Source: an uncultured Flavobacteriaceae bacterium (GTDB taxonomy: Bacteria > Bacteroidota > Bacteroidia > Flavobacteriales > Flavobacteriaceae). Taken from it: a stretch of 64,000 nucleotides of DNA. Where the stretch lies: contig CANLQD010000002.1 in assembly GCA_947493175.1 (NCBI GenBank), positions 62,001-126,000 on the forward strand. The letters are read 5' to 3'. How positions within the stretch are numbered: position 1 is the stretch's first letter; the number at the start of each line of letters is the position of its first letter. The position numbers and the translations under genes are program-made. Below, in pieces: positions 26,430-35,753 of the stretch. The notes under the pieces were generated by a model. The model had not been told where the DNA came from, made no database searches, and was given only the letters and a program-made list of their open reading frames with translations.

Positions 26430-28298
26430 CTATGCAAACTGTTTATAAAACACCCGGAAGGGAAGCACATTTGCCGAACGTGTTTCGATACCGACCAGAA
26501 GTTCTTTTTTTAAATGATTCCAATCTGTTTCCTCATAGTTGGATTCCTCGTTTTTGGTGATATAAATATCAGTTGTAGGGGTATAGCCCACCGAATGGTT
26601 TTGGGATACCATGACCCCTTTTTCAACACTAACATGGGTAATACTGTCCTTAAATACGGCATAGCAATGTTGTATGATGTCCTGACGGGTAATAATACGT
26701 CCCCGAGATAAAATATGTTCGCGATACGCATAGATTTTTTCACTTGGGCTAGGTTCATCATGCCCACCAATAGTGCCGGTCACCAGTTGCAGACTATTTG
26801 GTTGAAAGGCAGTACCCGAGTACTGCAACAGTTTGCTAAAAGGGTGAATTTTATTGGCCAATTCCCCAGTAGTTGTCCAGTAGTCGGCATATACGATTTT
26901 GTCCCGATTTTTCTCGACACTATTACGGTTTATGATGAGGTACGGAATCTTGTGCTTATTGAAGTTTCGAAGTTCTATTTGTTGTTCGATCCTAGAGACT
27001 ATTTGCTTAAGATCCTTTAAATTGGAATTGATAAAATCATCGTCCATGGCCGAAAAGGCCACACTGTCCTCTTTAAGAAGGTCTAAGGTGTAGTTCAATA
27101 ATTCGGAGGCATCCCTTTCATCGAACCTACTTACAGAACCATAACGCAGGTAGGCCTGAGGTCTGTCTTCTGCTACCTTGTCCCTATTTTTGATATAGTA
27201 TTCGTTACCGCTGTCACCTGACACTTGTTGTACATCCAGAAAGAAATCACTGTCAGACTCCAACGGTACGATGTTAAAATAAGATTGGAGTCGTTTGTTG
27301 GTCGCATGACTTTTTTTGTTCAAAACCGGAAAGCAGTTGATATGGCAATGTAGATTTTCGAGCATTGGTGTTGATACAACCGTAGAAAACGCTATTTTAA
27401 TCCATAACAACGGTTTCTGGAATGTTTCTAACTGCTTTTCGGTCAAAAACTCCTTAAAAATCTCAGGGTAATGGCTTAAGTTTTCTTTTAAATCGATTTC
27501 TTGTTGTACGGTATAAAAGTGATCTTCATAGTACCTTCGTACATATTCCTCGTAAAATTGAATTTTACTTTGGATGCTTTCATTGATATAGGCACTGTAG
27601 TCGTCTTTTACAGATTCTTTTTGGGTATACCCTTTTGTTACGGAAAGCACCTTCCCTTGCAGCGACCATTCTGCAATGCCCAAATGGTGTACCAAAAGCT
27701 CCTTATTCGAAAAATTCAACAGGTCAAAATAGCAAATAAGGTCCTTTATATTTTTGATTCCCTTTTCAGGTTCAATGCCTAGATATACGCAGGAAGCTTG
27801 AGGCGATCCTGTAAATTCCCCTTTTGTCAGGTAAGTGCTATTTCGGTTGTTTTGATGTGAGACTATTTTATCGGGATAAGCGATGTACTTCAGTTGGCAG
27901 TTGTTCAAGGTGAAATCACCCGCAGGGCAGAAGAAGAAATCCTTGAAATCTTCTTTTCCGCGATCCTGGAATAGCGGCATTCTCTTTCGATGATAAAATT
28001 GACTGTGTTCATTGATTCCTATGGTTGGGTCGATGGGGAGTGCGTGCATGACGGCATGGGCCGGTTTAGCGGTGACCGATATTTCCGGGGTCAATAAGTC
28101 GACCAAGCGTTCCGTGATTTTAGTCCGGCTGGTTTTAATGGAGTCCGAGATACGTTCAAATTCATGGGCGCAAGCATCGAATAGGATGCCTACAATGGGA
28201 TCGAAGGAGTATTCGATTTCCATCTCGTCTACCCCCCAGGTATCTGCCGCCCGGCGAATTAATCTATCCTTTATTTCCTCTTTGGTTAGGCTTTTCAT
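26430..28298 (-). CDS. tssF: T6SS baseplate protein TssF
   Basis: TssF is the large wedge subunit of the T6SS baseplate, homologous to phage gp6-type proteins. The 622-residue length fits. The opening is typical: EIKDRLIRRAADTWGV, then the helix DPIVGILFDACAHEFERISDSI, then RLVDLLTPE near 67 and a HAVMHALPIDP strand. It lies downstream of tssE (28-base gap) and upstream of vgrG. The divergent sequence is normal for subtype iii. Confidence 0.9.
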   Translation of the reverse strand: MKSLTKEEIKDRLIRRAADTWGVDEMEIEYSFDPIVGILFDACAHEFERISDSIKTSRTKITERLVDLLTPEISVTAKPAHAVMHALPIDPTIGINEHSQFYHRKRMPLFQDRGKEDFKDFFFCPAGDFTLNNCQLKYIAYPDKIVSHQNNRNSTYLTKGEFTGSPQASCVYLGIEPEKGIKNIKDLICYFDLLNFSNKELLVHHLGIAEWSLQGKVLSVTKGYTQKESVKDDYSAYINESIQSKIQFYEEYVRRYYEDHFYTVQQEIDLKENLSHYPEIFKEFLTEKQLETFQKPLLWIKIAFSTVVSTPMLENLHCHINCFPVLNKKSHATNKRLQSYFNIVPLESDSDFFLDVQQVSGDSGNEYYIKNRDKVAEDRPQAYLRYGSVSRFDERDASELLNYTLDLLKEDSVAFSAMDDDFINSNLKDLKQIVSRIEQQIELRNFNKHKIPYLIINRNSVEKNRDKIVYADYWTTTGELANKIHPFSKLLQYSGTAFQPNSLQLVTGTIGGHDEPSPSEKIYAYREHILSRGRIITRQDIIQHCYAVFKDSITHVSVEKGVMVSQNHSVGYTPTTDIYITKNEESNYEETDWNHLKKELLVGIETRSANVLPFRVFYKQFA

Positions 28299-28326
28299 CG
28301 ATTTAGATTACTTCGATTAAATGAAA

Positions 28327-28761
28327 CTACTTTCGGTACGACAAAGGTGCCAAATAGTAGTCTCCCTTAAAACTAAAGGGCTCATCTGTCTTAACGATTT
28401 TGCCTGTAATCGTAATGTACAGGTATTTCTTTAGACGAACCTTGTTTGTTTTTTCCGATAGACTTTCCATCAATTCTATATTCAGATCAACCTTAGAAAG
28501 TCTTTTTTCATACTGCTCTATTTGAGCGGTCAATGATTTTTTAATACGCTCTTTCAGTACATTGGCATTTACTAAAAGGTCAAAATCAGTTTCCCATATC
28601 TCGCTTCCAAACCCATCATCATAGGTGTATTCTTCGAAGTAAGTAGTAACGATGATACTAATGAACTGCGATATAGAATCTTGTATCGATAGTCTTCTGA
28701 GTTCTTTTTTCTCAAAAAACCGCTTGAAATCAAAAGGTGCCTTATAATAGGGTTTTGCCAT
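28327..28761 (-). CDS. tssE: T6SS baseplate wedge protein TssE (gp25-like)
   Basis: TssE is the small gp25-like lysozyme-fold protein that starts sheath polymerisation. The 144-residue protein has the gp25 pattern: LRRLSIQDSISQFISIIVTTYFEEYTYD near 22-49, then DFGLL-type region DGFGSEIWETDFD, then LKERIKKSLTAQIEQYEKRLS and the strand LKKYLYITITGKI. It is the partner of TssF and TssG, and 28 bases separate it from tssF. Confidence 0.88.
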   Translation of the reverse strand: MAKPYYKAPFDFKRFFEKKELRRLSIQDSISQFISIIVTTYFEEYTYDDGFGSEIWETDFDLLVNANVLKERIKKSLTAQIEQYEKRLSKVDLNIELMESLSEKTNKVRLKKYLYITITGKIVKTDEPFSFKGDYYLAPLSYRK

Positions 28762-28977
28762 GGTTCTTGTTCAAGTGTCAAATTCAAGTGTCAAGTTCAT
28801 GTCCCAAGTTTTCATTTTTGTATTTCTAGTTTCGTATTTCCGACTTCGCATCTACTTTTAGGACCATTCTGGACGGGTTCGAGATGACATAGGCATCTCT
28901 GAATTGGCCTTTACCATCTATACTTTTAAACTTTTAGTTTTTTCCTTTTTCGTACTTCGCATTTCTTATTTTGTACT
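28762..28977. repeat. Non-coding spacer between tssH and tssE with short direct repeats
   Basis: This 216-base gap interrupts an otherwise tightly packed operon. It holds a 12-base direct repeat, TTCAAGTGTCAA, at 28770-28781 and 28783-28794, and two diverged copies of an ACTTCGCAT word (near 28840 and 28957) in T-rich sequence. No gene, terminator or clear promoter is visible. Confidence 0.5.
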
Positions 28978-31449
28978 TTAATCAACAACGTTAAAAACAA
29001 CTTCATTATTCTTCATACGCACTCTTACGATCTGTGGTGCCTTGATCGCACCTGAGATAATCATTTTGGACAAGGGCCTTTTGAGCTTGTTTCGGATGAC
29101 CGCTTTTAACGGACGTACCCCATATGTGGGGGAGAAACCATCGAGTGAAAGATATTCCTTAGTTTTTTTGTCTATTTCCAAGGTGATTCCCATGCGCTCG
29201 GTCAATGTCAACAATTCTTTTTTAAGGTGCAAATCAAAAATTAGAGGCGCATTGTTCTCAGAAATAGGGGCGAAGGGTACAATTTCGGTAATTCGCCCCA
29301 GAAATTCGGGTCGAAAGTAATTCGCCATAATTTCTAATAACTCATCTGACTTTGGCACTTTTCCTCCTTCAATGGACTTGCTGATAAAATCCGAACCGAT
29401 ATTGGAAGTGAACAAAATAACTGCGTTCGAAAAGTCGCCCACCTTTCCTAATCGGTCGTTTAATTTTCCCTCATCCAAAATTTGCAAAAATACATCGAAA
29501 ACGGATTGGTGCGCTTTTTCAATCTCATCGAACAACACGATGGCATATGGTTTTTGTCTTATTTTATTCACCAAAACACCACCTTCTTCGTAGCCCACAT
29601 ATCCTGGGGGTGCCCCATATAAAAGGGCTGCGGAATGCTCTTCCTTGAATTCGGACATATCAAAACGAATAATTGCCGTTTCATCGTTGAAAAGAAATTC
29701 CGCCAATGATTTTGCCAACTCCGTTTTTCCAGTACCCGTGGGGCCTGAGAAAAAGAACGAACCGATGGGTTGACCGGCCTTCGAGAGTCCTGAGCGCGAC
29801 TCTATAATCGCTTCTGCCACGGTTTGTATGGCACTGTCTTGGCCGATGACTCGCTCTTTCAAGGTATCCTCCATCTCTAACAAACGTTCGCGTTCTTGGG
29901 TCTGTACCTTTCCTGCGGGAATGCCGGTAATACTAGACACCATCGCGGCCAGGTCTTCTTCGTCGATTCCCGTTCGCGTCTCTTCCGTACTTTCGGCAAC
30001 GGTAGTCAGCAATTTTTCAATATATGCTTTCTTTTTTTGGTAGCTGGGGAAGGCGAAGGCATCTTCGGTATCGAACTTTCCCAAAACAATGGGGCTCAAT
30101 CGGTTTCTTATGGCTCTATAGACCCAGTCGATTTCCTGAATGTTTTCGGCTTCTGTTTGCTTTTTTGCTTTTTCGGCAATCTCGTTCAGCTGGTTGTGCA
30201 GGCTTTCTAAATCGTTTGGAAGGGACTGCGCAGATACATTCGCGGCAGCCATAGTGCGGTCTACCAGATCCAATGCAGCGTCGGGAAGACTTTTCTCTTT
30301 TAAATATCTTTTGGACAATCGAATGGACGCCTTTAGGGCTTTTTCGGGCACTTTAAGCCCATGATGTGCGCTATAGCCTTGCCCTACGCTTTGCAGAATG
30401 TGAAATGTGGTCTCTTGATCCGGTTCTTCCAAGGTTACCGCTTCGAATCGTCTGTTAAGGCCATCGTCGTTCGCAATGTGTTTTCTATAATTGTCCGAAG
30501 TGGTCGCACCGATAAGAATTACTTCGCCCTTGTTCAGTTCTGATTTGATGACGTTCAAAATTCCTTGACTGGCAGAGGCATCTTGTAAAAGCACCTGAAA
30601 ATCATCAATAAAAAGAATGGGTTTTGCCAAGCTCTTTGCCTCATTGAAAATGCCCTGTAGTCGGTCTTCGACCTCCCCTTTATAGGAGGCTCCTGATAAC
30701 AATAGGGCGGTATCTACTTCTAAAAGTGTTACATGCTGCAGGTTTTCTACAATTTTTCCCTCTTGTATTTCTTGCGATAGATTTTGTATCAGGATGGTTT
30801 TTCCAACACCAGATTCGCCTTGGACCATGACATTGGGCTTCGATTTTCGACTCAGTATTTCCGTGATTTTTTTGAGCTCCCTATCCCTATTCACGATGTG
30901 TGCAAAGGAACCCTCCTTTGCTTGCACCAATAAGTCACTGGTGTACTTTCGCAATAGGTCTCCCGATATAGAAGGGTTTGTATGATTGATCTCCTTTGGA
31001 GCAGTAGCATTTGTTCCCACGGTTTTTCGGTTGGCCATAAGACTGTCCAACAACGCATTGCTGCTCACTGGAAGTGATTTCAACTGATCAAAGCTAAAAC
31101 CCACCCCCGGGGTAATGGCAGAAATAAATAGACAGATTAGATCTACTTCTTCCTTGTTCAATTTTTTTTGAAGCTCCTCGGCTTCCACAAAAACCGTTTT
31201 GGCCTCGAGACTTGCCTTTATGCTGCTGTGTCTTCCTGTTCGTTTGGGGTACGTTTCTAAATTGACTTCCGCCCATTCCTCAACGAAATATACATCGGTA
31301 CCCTTTTCGTGCAAGAAACGAAGCAGGGACAAATCTCGGTTCAAAGAAGCCTTCACCAAATGCGCCGGTCCAAAACTTTCATGCTGATATTCCTCGGCAA
31401 TCTGTGTGGCAATATGTATGGCTTTCTCTAATTCGTTGTTCATAACCAA
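28978..31449 (-). CDS. tssH: T6SS AAA+ ATPase ClpV/TssH
   Basis: ClpV disassembles the contracted TssB/TssC sheath. The 823-residue protein has an N-terminal Clp repeat domain (1-140), a first AAA+ module with Walker A GESGVGKT at 211-218 and LLFIDDF-type Walker B, a middle coiled-coil region, and a second AAA+ module with GPTGTGKTELAKSLAEFLF near 570 and IVLFDEIEKAH. The C-terminal D2-small domain ends near 820. The N-domain is shorter than in housekeeping ClpB. It sits directly after tssO with no gap. Confidence 0.94.
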   Translation of the reverse strand: MVMNNELEKAIHIATQIAEEYQHESFGPAHLVKASLNRDLSLLRFLHEKGTDVYFVEEWAEVNLETYPKRTGRHSSIKASLEAKTVFVEAEELQKKLNKEEVDLICLFISAITPGVGFSFDQLKSLPVSSNALLDSLMANRKTVGTNATAPKEINHTNPSISGDLLRKYTSDLLVQAKEGSFAHIVNRDRELKKITEILSRKSKPNVMVQGESGVGKTILIQNLSQEIQEGKIVENLQHVTLLEVDTALLLSGASYKGEVEDRLQGIFNEAKSLAKPILFIDDFQVLLQDASASQGILNVIKSELNKGEVILIGATTSDNYRKHIANDDGLNRRFEAVTLEEPDQETTFHILQSVGQGYSAHHGLKVPEKALKASIRLSKRYLKEKSLPDAALDLVDRTMAAANVSAQSLPNDLESLHNQLNEIAEKAKKQTEAENIQEIDWVYRAIRNRLSPIVLGKFDTEDAFAFPSYQKKKAYIEKLLTTVAESTEETRTGIDEEDLAAMVSSITGIPAGKVQTQERERLLEMEDTLKERVIGQDSAIQTVAEAIIESRSGLSKAGQPIGSFFFSGPTGTGKTELAKSLAEFLFNDETAIIRFDMSEFKEEHSAALLYGAPPGYVGYEEGGVLVNKIRQKPYAIVLFDEIEKAHQSVFDVFLQILDEGKLNDRLGKVGDFSNAVILFTSNIGSDFISKSIEGGKVPKSDELLEIMANYFRPEFLGRITEIVPFAPISENNAPLIFDLHLKKELLTLTERMGITLEIDKKTKEYLSLDGFSPTYGVRPLKAVIRNKLKRPLSKMIISGAIKAPQIVRVRMKNNEVVFNVVD

Positions 31450-31959
31450 TTAATTTCTATTGAGTCTTTGCGACAGGTCCAAGGCCGTACTTAACTTACT
31501 GATTTCCTTTTCGTATTCGTTGATTTGGTCTTTTAAATCCTCAATTTCTTGTCGGGCATTTTCTACCTGTTTCAAATCCCTTTTGGCATCTACAAGTTTT
31601 TTATACGTGAGTATCAGATTCTCGTACATGCTTCTATCATCTAATGAATCTTTGGGAATATCACTCTTTAGGTCGATAAGGTCGGCGTTGATCGACTGTT
31701 CCAAAAAGAAATATCCTTCCCTGGTATTATCCAACGAATCTATTTGCTTGTCTACGGCCTCCAGTGATTTCATAAACCGCTTTTGATATAGGAATTCATA
31801 ACGGATTTTTTGGTTTTCGGCCCGCAATACTTCATTTTCTTTCCAGGGCAGTTTATAGCTGTAGAAAAAAGCGACGAACAAAATTCCTACTGTGATAATA
31901 AACATCAGTAGAAAAAGTAGAAAGGAAGAAGTGCGTTCCTTTTTATTGAGTACTTCCAT
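31450..31959 (-). CDS. tssO: T6SS subtype iii transmembrane protein TssO
   Basis: TssO is one of the envelope proteins found only in Bacteroidetes T6SS, where it is thought to help replace the TssJLM complex. The 169-residue product has a single N-terminal helix (about 11-32, FLLFLLMFIITVGILFVAFFY) followed by a long periplasmic coiled coil rich in Lys/Glu/Leu (about 60-165). It abuts tssH and follows tssK after a 165-base spacer that contains a dispersed repeat. Confidence 0.85.
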   Translation of the reverse strand: MEVLNKKERTSSFLLFLLMFIITVGILFVAFFYSYKLPWKENEVLRAENQKIRYEFLYQKRFMKSLEAVDKQIDSLDNTREGYFFLEQSINADLIDLKSDIPKDSLDDRSMYENLILTYKKLVDAKRDLKQVENARQEIEDLKDQINEYEKEISKLSTALDLSQRLNRN

Positions 31960-31973
31960 AAATTCAGTTTTTA

Positions 31974-32120
31974 CTGGATAATCGAAATTTAAATGCTCCG
32001 AGGCTTGCCTTACGGGTATTTAGACGGGCTTCCTCGGTATTATAAGTCCTTTCCTTACGACAGGGTCACGGGCTTGTATCGCCTTCACGAAGCCGTTTCG
32101 GCGAACGAAGGTCCCGAGCT
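31974..32120 (+). repeat. Dispersed intergenic element, copy B (long, structured)
   Basis: The copy starts CTGGATAATCGAAATTTAAA and runs into GC-rich dyads: CCGAGG...CCTCGG (about 31996-32038) and GCCGTTTCGGC (about 32091-32101). The GC content contrasts with its AT-rich surroundings. The open frame on the plus strand across it looks like a by-product of the repeat, not a gene. It lies 15 bases upstream of the tssO start. Confidence 0.5.
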
Positions 32121-32123
32121 TGT

Positions 32124-33266
32124 CTATTCGGCCAAAAAGGAGGTTCCTCCCGATTTTCCTGATTTTTCCTTTACAATGTTTTCATTGACGAAAATGCCCA
32201 TATCCCTTCGCTTTCCGATATAATCGATTTGGGTGAGCACAGTTAACAGCTTATCGATAGTTTTCATAAAACTAGATGCGACCAATAAGGTCTGGTTGAT
32301 GTCATTGTGATTGTAGGGCACATTAATAATATCGGTAAAGATTTTTTCGTAATCGCCCCCTTTCAAATCGGTCCACTCGCCAAAGTAATTGAACAATTGC
32401 TCCTTGTTTTCGGGAGATGAAATATCTACAGAACCCTTGAATATACGGGCGAAACTGACGACGATTTCCAATAATTCCTTAGGATGCATATCGTGTTCTT
32501 CCCACTTCACTTTTGTAATTTGTTGTGCTAAATACACGTATATCTTGTCGACTACGAGCTGCATGGCATCCGCAATCGGGTTATCGCTCTGCTTCGACAT
32601 GATTTTTTGAACGATCAGGATGGCATTTCGCTCGCTCATTTTTAAAAAATTCTCGGCTTCATTGTAAAAGTCGACGAGACTTTCATGGGCTCCCAAGGTT
32701 AAACAAGGGGGTACGTAGTCGGTTGCCGTTGATAGGGTCTTACCGTCTTTTTCGATTTTAGCGATCGGTAATTGATTGCCTGATAGACCCGACTTCTCTA
32801 ATTCCGGAGCACTTATGAAAGTGAAGAAATGACCATTGGTCAAAAAAGGATGCCTTGGCGGAATTTCCTTTGGGTCTTGCTCCCCAAAAGCAACAGGATT
32901 TTCGGTGTCAAGATTAATGAGGATGAAACCCTCCACCAATTTTTTATTGGCCAGTTCGTCTATAACAATTTCTGCCTTTACTTGAGGCGTGTTTTCCGTA
33001 ATCTCAATACGCCGGCCGTTTGGTGTGATGGCCTGTAACTTTTTGATTGTTACTTTGAGGCTTTTGTGAATATCGAGGTTGATGGCGTATTCATTGTTGC
33101 CATCTTGTTGGGATGCCAAAAAACCATGGTCATGTCTCCCTTTTCGGATTACGAATGCATCTTTGATGCTGTTTTCCGCGAAATTCTGAAGGCTTTGAAA
33201 ATGCTCTTTCGAGATTTTCATACCATCGACCCAATTAATTTTGAAGTTCTTGATATCTTCTATCAT
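32124..33266 (-). CDS. tssK: T6SS baseplate protein TssK
   Basis: TssK is the trimeric adaptor that docks the baseplate to the membrane complex. The 380-residue protein opens with the family hallmark INWVDGMKISKEHFQ, followed by beta strands with LKVTIKKLQAITPNGRRIEI (quoted as LKVTIKKL and TPNGRRIEI) and a helical C-terminal half. The hydrophilic tail EKSGKSGG ends it. It lies between tssN (10-base gap) and tssO. Confidence 0.88.
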   Translation of the reverse strand: MIEDIKNFKINWVDGMKISKEHFQSLQNFAENSIKDAFVIRKGRHDHGFLASQQDGNNEYAINLDIHKSLKVTIKKLQAITPNGRRIEITENTPQVKAEIVIDELANKKLVEGFILINLDTENPVAFGEQDPKEIPPRHPFLTNGHFFTFISAPELEKSGLSGNQLPIAKIEKDGKTLSTATDYVPPCLTLGAHESLVDFYNEAENFLKMSERNAILIVQKIMSKQSDNPIADAMQLVVDKIYVYLAQQITKVKWEEHDMHPKELLEIVVSFARIFKGSVDISSPENKEQLFNYFGEWTDLKGGDYEKIFTDIINVPYNHNDINQTLLVASSFMKTIDKLLTVLTQIDYIGKRRDMGIFVNENIVKEKSGKSGGTSFLAE

Positions 33267-33276
33267 GCTTATGAGC

Positions 33277-34143
33277 TTAAATTCGTTGACAGACGACTAC
33301 GTCGCCATCGCTTAAATTATTTTGTTCTACCGTAAGTTCCGAATCAATATGTTTCGAGGCTCCGTACCATTTTGGTTTGCTGTAAAAATACCAACCATGA
33401 GGGTCCCCGGCATTATCGGTCAGCTCTATTTTCGTACTTGTTTTTTTATCGTTATAATCGTTGATAAAGAAAAAGAAAAGTCTGCCAAAAGCCATATCCT
33501 TAGGGGCTTTTGCCTTAAAGCTGGTCATATTTGTCGCTGCCGTATTTTTGTAGAACATAAAGTTGAGTACGATCATGTTCTTGAGTTCATAATGCTTCGG
33601 GGTTTCGTATTTATTACCCAACGGATAGTACCATTTGGAATAGAGCTTAACGGGTATCGAAACGGAATATTTATACAGCACAAAAAAACTGGTTGGGAGC
33701 GTAAACGCGGCCACGATCAAAAAGTAATAGGGTAGGTATTGAATATCATTAAAGTAGGTGGCAATCATAATCACGGGCACCACTAAAACGAAGGAGGTGA
33801 TGAAGGCAATGAGAAGTTCTTTTAGCTGTTGATGCGAATCGAATTTGTTAAATGTAAACCGATAGAGAAAAACGTGAACGCCCCCCATAAGCGTGGCAAA
33901 GCTGAGCATAGAAAAATAACGAAGCATCAGGGTCGACTGCCGTAGATTATATACGATGGCCACAAAAATGCCCATGATAGCCACCAACCAGAAGAGATAG
34001 AAGTAATACTTCTTCCGTCTTCTTTTAAAGCCAGGAGTCTTTGAGGCAAGTAACCGTAAAGCCAAAATCACCACCACCATAATGATCATGAATGGCATGA
34101 GCGCTTCGAAGCTTATTAGTTTTTTTAAGTAGGTTTTAATCAT
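33277..34143 (-). CDS. tssN: T6SS subtype iii inner-membrane protein TssN
   Basis: TssN is a Bacteroidetes-specific inner-membrane T6SS protein. The 288-residue product shows five hydrophobic helices in the first half (about 14-30, 48-64, 75-92, 110-128, 136-156) and a soluble C-terminal domain with FGRLFFFFINDYNDK and GWYFYSKPKWYG. The multi-pass N-terminus plus cytoplasmic domain is the expected build. It is 6 bases after tssG and 10 before tssK, so it is part of the core transcript. Confidence 0.85.
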   Translation of the reverse strand: MIKTYLKKLISFEALMPFMIIMVVVILALRLLASKTPGFKRRRKKYYFYLFWLVAIMGIFVAIVYNLRQSTLMLRYFSMLSFATLMGGVHVFLYRFTFNKFDSHQQLKELLIAFITSFVLVVPVIMIATYFNDIQYLPYYFLIVAAFTLPTSFFVLYKYSVSIPVKLYSKWYYPLGNKYETPKHYELKNMIVLNFMFYKNTAATNMTSFKAKAPKDMAFGRLFFFFINDYNDKKTSTKIELTDNAGDPHGWYFYSKPKWYGASKHIDSELTVEQNNLSDGDVVVCQRI

Positions 34144-34149
34144 ATAGTC

Positions 34150-35055
34150 CTAGATTGTTGCCGATAACCCGAGCCTGCCCGCATAAACCGCATCGCTCAT
34201 TACAAACTTTCTTTTGGGTTTGGCCAAGGTAAAATCAACTTCAAAATCACATTCAAAAGGCAACGTGTGCTTCAAGAAAAACCGTGCCGCCAACGTAATT
34301 CTTCCGTTTGGAAGATAGTCAACGATTTTTTCCGGTTTGCTAATATTGGTCATGGTAAAGATATACTTGGGCAAAAAGGTTTTTGGCTGACCCGTAGTGG
34401 CCATATTGACCCCTAAAAGTAATGGTTCGTTGTTGTTGGGGAATGCCATAGAAGCAAAATCGTGCGTAATGGTTATCTGTTCCTCGATAATATTCTCAAG
34501 TATCGCTTTTAACAACGGTAAATTTCCAGCAATCTTATACATGAAAGGCATGGTCTTTAAAATCTTGGCGGCCATACGTTTTGGAATTCTCCTGTCAATT
34601 TGCCATAGGTTCATCAGAAAATCGACCAACTCAGAGCTTCCCATAGATTTAAAAGTATGGTCTTCCGCCTTTTCAACGGCTACCCGTTGTAAAAAAAACT
34701 CAGTTTCCAAGGGTTTAAAAAATTTTCGCGTATGTTCCTCTTCCAACAGGCGACTATGATAGTCGGCGACCATCGTATCCACAAAAGAAGTACTGGTGTA
34801 AGTGGTATGAAAAAAGCGCTCTGGAAAAATATTATAAAAACTTCTTCTGCTCAGTTGAATATCGAGGACGTTATCATCATCGATACTCTCCTTGATAGAG
34901 GTGATATCTTTGCTAAACCTTCGTTTAAAAAAATCGGTCAGGGCAATGTTTAGCTTGTTTTCTTCCTCTAGATATGCTATGAAGGTCTCCGCTTTCAAGT
35001 CAAAATCCAGATGATACACCTCTTGGCGTATGTTATGTTCTTGCCCCTGTTTCAT
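34150..35055 (-). CDS. tssG: T6SS baseplate protein TssG
   Basis: TssG pairs with TssF in the baseplate wedge. The 301-residue protein starts with a charged helical part and carries YHLDFDLKAETFIAYLEEEN, RRSFYNIFPERFFHTTYT and FEPL-like FFKPLETEFFLQRVAVEKAE (shortened here to FFKPLETEFFLQ), as in subtype iii TssG. The C-terminus has LAARFFLKHTLPFECDFEV. It follows the NlpC/P60 lipoprotein gene by 3 bases. Confidence 0.82.
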   Translation of the reverse strand: MKQGQEHNIRQEVYHLDFDLKAETFIAYLEEENKLNIALTDFFKRRFSKDITSIKESIDDDNVLDIQLSRRSFYNIFPERFFHTTYTSTSFVDTMVADYHSRLLEEEHTRKFFKPLETEFFLQRVAVEKAEDHTFKSMGSSELVDFLMNLWQIDRRIPKRMAAKILKTMPFMYKIAGNLPLLKAILENIIEEQITITHDFASMAFPNNNEPLLLGVNMATTGQPKTFLPKYIFTMTNISKPEKIVDYLPNGRITLAARFFLKHTLPFECDFEVDFTLAKPKRKFVMSDAVYAGRLGLSATI

Positions 35056-35058
35056 TAC

Positions 35059-35697
35059 TTATTGATTATTGAGCAACCTGGCACAGGCTACATACTTATC
35101 TTGCCAATAGGCATCGTCTAGATTGGCTATTTGTACCCCATGTGGGGAATTGGACCCTGTAAACTTCCCATTTTGAAGGTATATACCGACATGCGACACA
35201 ACTTTGTCCTCATAACGTAACCTAAAAAAGACCAGGTCTCCCTCTTTCAGATATTTCTGGTTCTTAAAATGTGATTTTGTATCCAGATAAAACTGTTCAA
35301 TAGAAGTTCTCGGTAATTCGGTTTTATATACTTTCTGATAGACTTGTTGCACATAGGAAGAGCAGTCCACTCCCTGTTTGGTAGAGCCGCCCCAATCATA
35401 AGGGGTTCCTAGCCACTCATTGATGGTTGCATAGAGTTTTTCGTTCTTGATGGCGGTTTCCTCTACCTCGAGCAATTGCGCAAATTTTACTCGTTCAGAT
35501 GCAGTTAAATAAGATGGCTTTGAAGGGTTTTTAAACGTTTCGGTCTTACTTGCCTCTGTTTGTTTCGCTTGATGCTGCAAACGCTTGGATTTTTCGATTT
35601 CCTGTCGGTAATATGTATAGTTGTCCCCCTTCAATGTTTTTTTGGAACATGCAGCGAGTAGCACAATAACTAGGATAAACGACAGTTTTATTTTCAT
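35059..35697 (-). CDS. NlpC/P60 peptidoglycan endopeptidase lipoprotein in the T6SS operon (TssQ position)
   Basis: The 212-residue product has a lipoprotein signal (LVIVLLAAC, Cys17), a charged linker (25-75) and an NlpC/P60 domain: TPYDWGGSTKQGVDCSSYVQ with catalytic Cys near 112, LPRTSIEQF, then VSHVGIYL with the catalytic His near 168. Such enzymes cleave gamma-D-Glu-diamino acid bonds in the wall. As first gene of the minus-strand T6SS arm it could open the peptidoglycan for the apparatus. T6SS subtype iii also has a lipoprotein called TssQ; whether this is TssQ with an enzymatic domain or an extra component I cannot tell. Confidence 0.8.
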   Translation of the reverse strand: MKIKLSFILVIVLLAACSKKTLKGDNYTYYRQEIEKSKRLQHQAKQTEASKTETFKNPSKPSYLTASERVKFAQLLEVEETAIKNEKLYATINEWLGTPYDWGGSTKQGVDCSSYVQQVYQKVYKTELPRTSIEQFYLDTKSHFKNQKYLKEGDLVFFRLRYEDKVVSHVGIYLQNGKFTGSNSPHGVQIANLDDAYWQDKYVACARLLNNQ

Positions 35698-35698
35698 G

Positions 35699-35715
35699 AA
35701 AAGTATCGTACTTTT
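35699..35715. promoter_or_regulatory. Palindrome in the divergent promoter region of the two T6SS arms
   Basis: AAAAGTATCGTACTTTT has 7-base arms around TCG and lies in the 56-base space between the divergent lipoprotein and PKD genes. The right arm extends to TACTTTTA, one base off the -7 consensus, for the plus-strand gene at 35754. Confidence 0.4.
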
Positions 35716-35753
35716 AAATAGCGATTTTTAGCGTTGAAAAATAGGCATTAATT

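Noticed and set aside
31993-32223. 76-codon plus-strand open frame between tssK and tssO
   Set aside because: It overlaps a GC-rich hairpin repeat and the tssK 3' end; the frame is best explained by the repeat.
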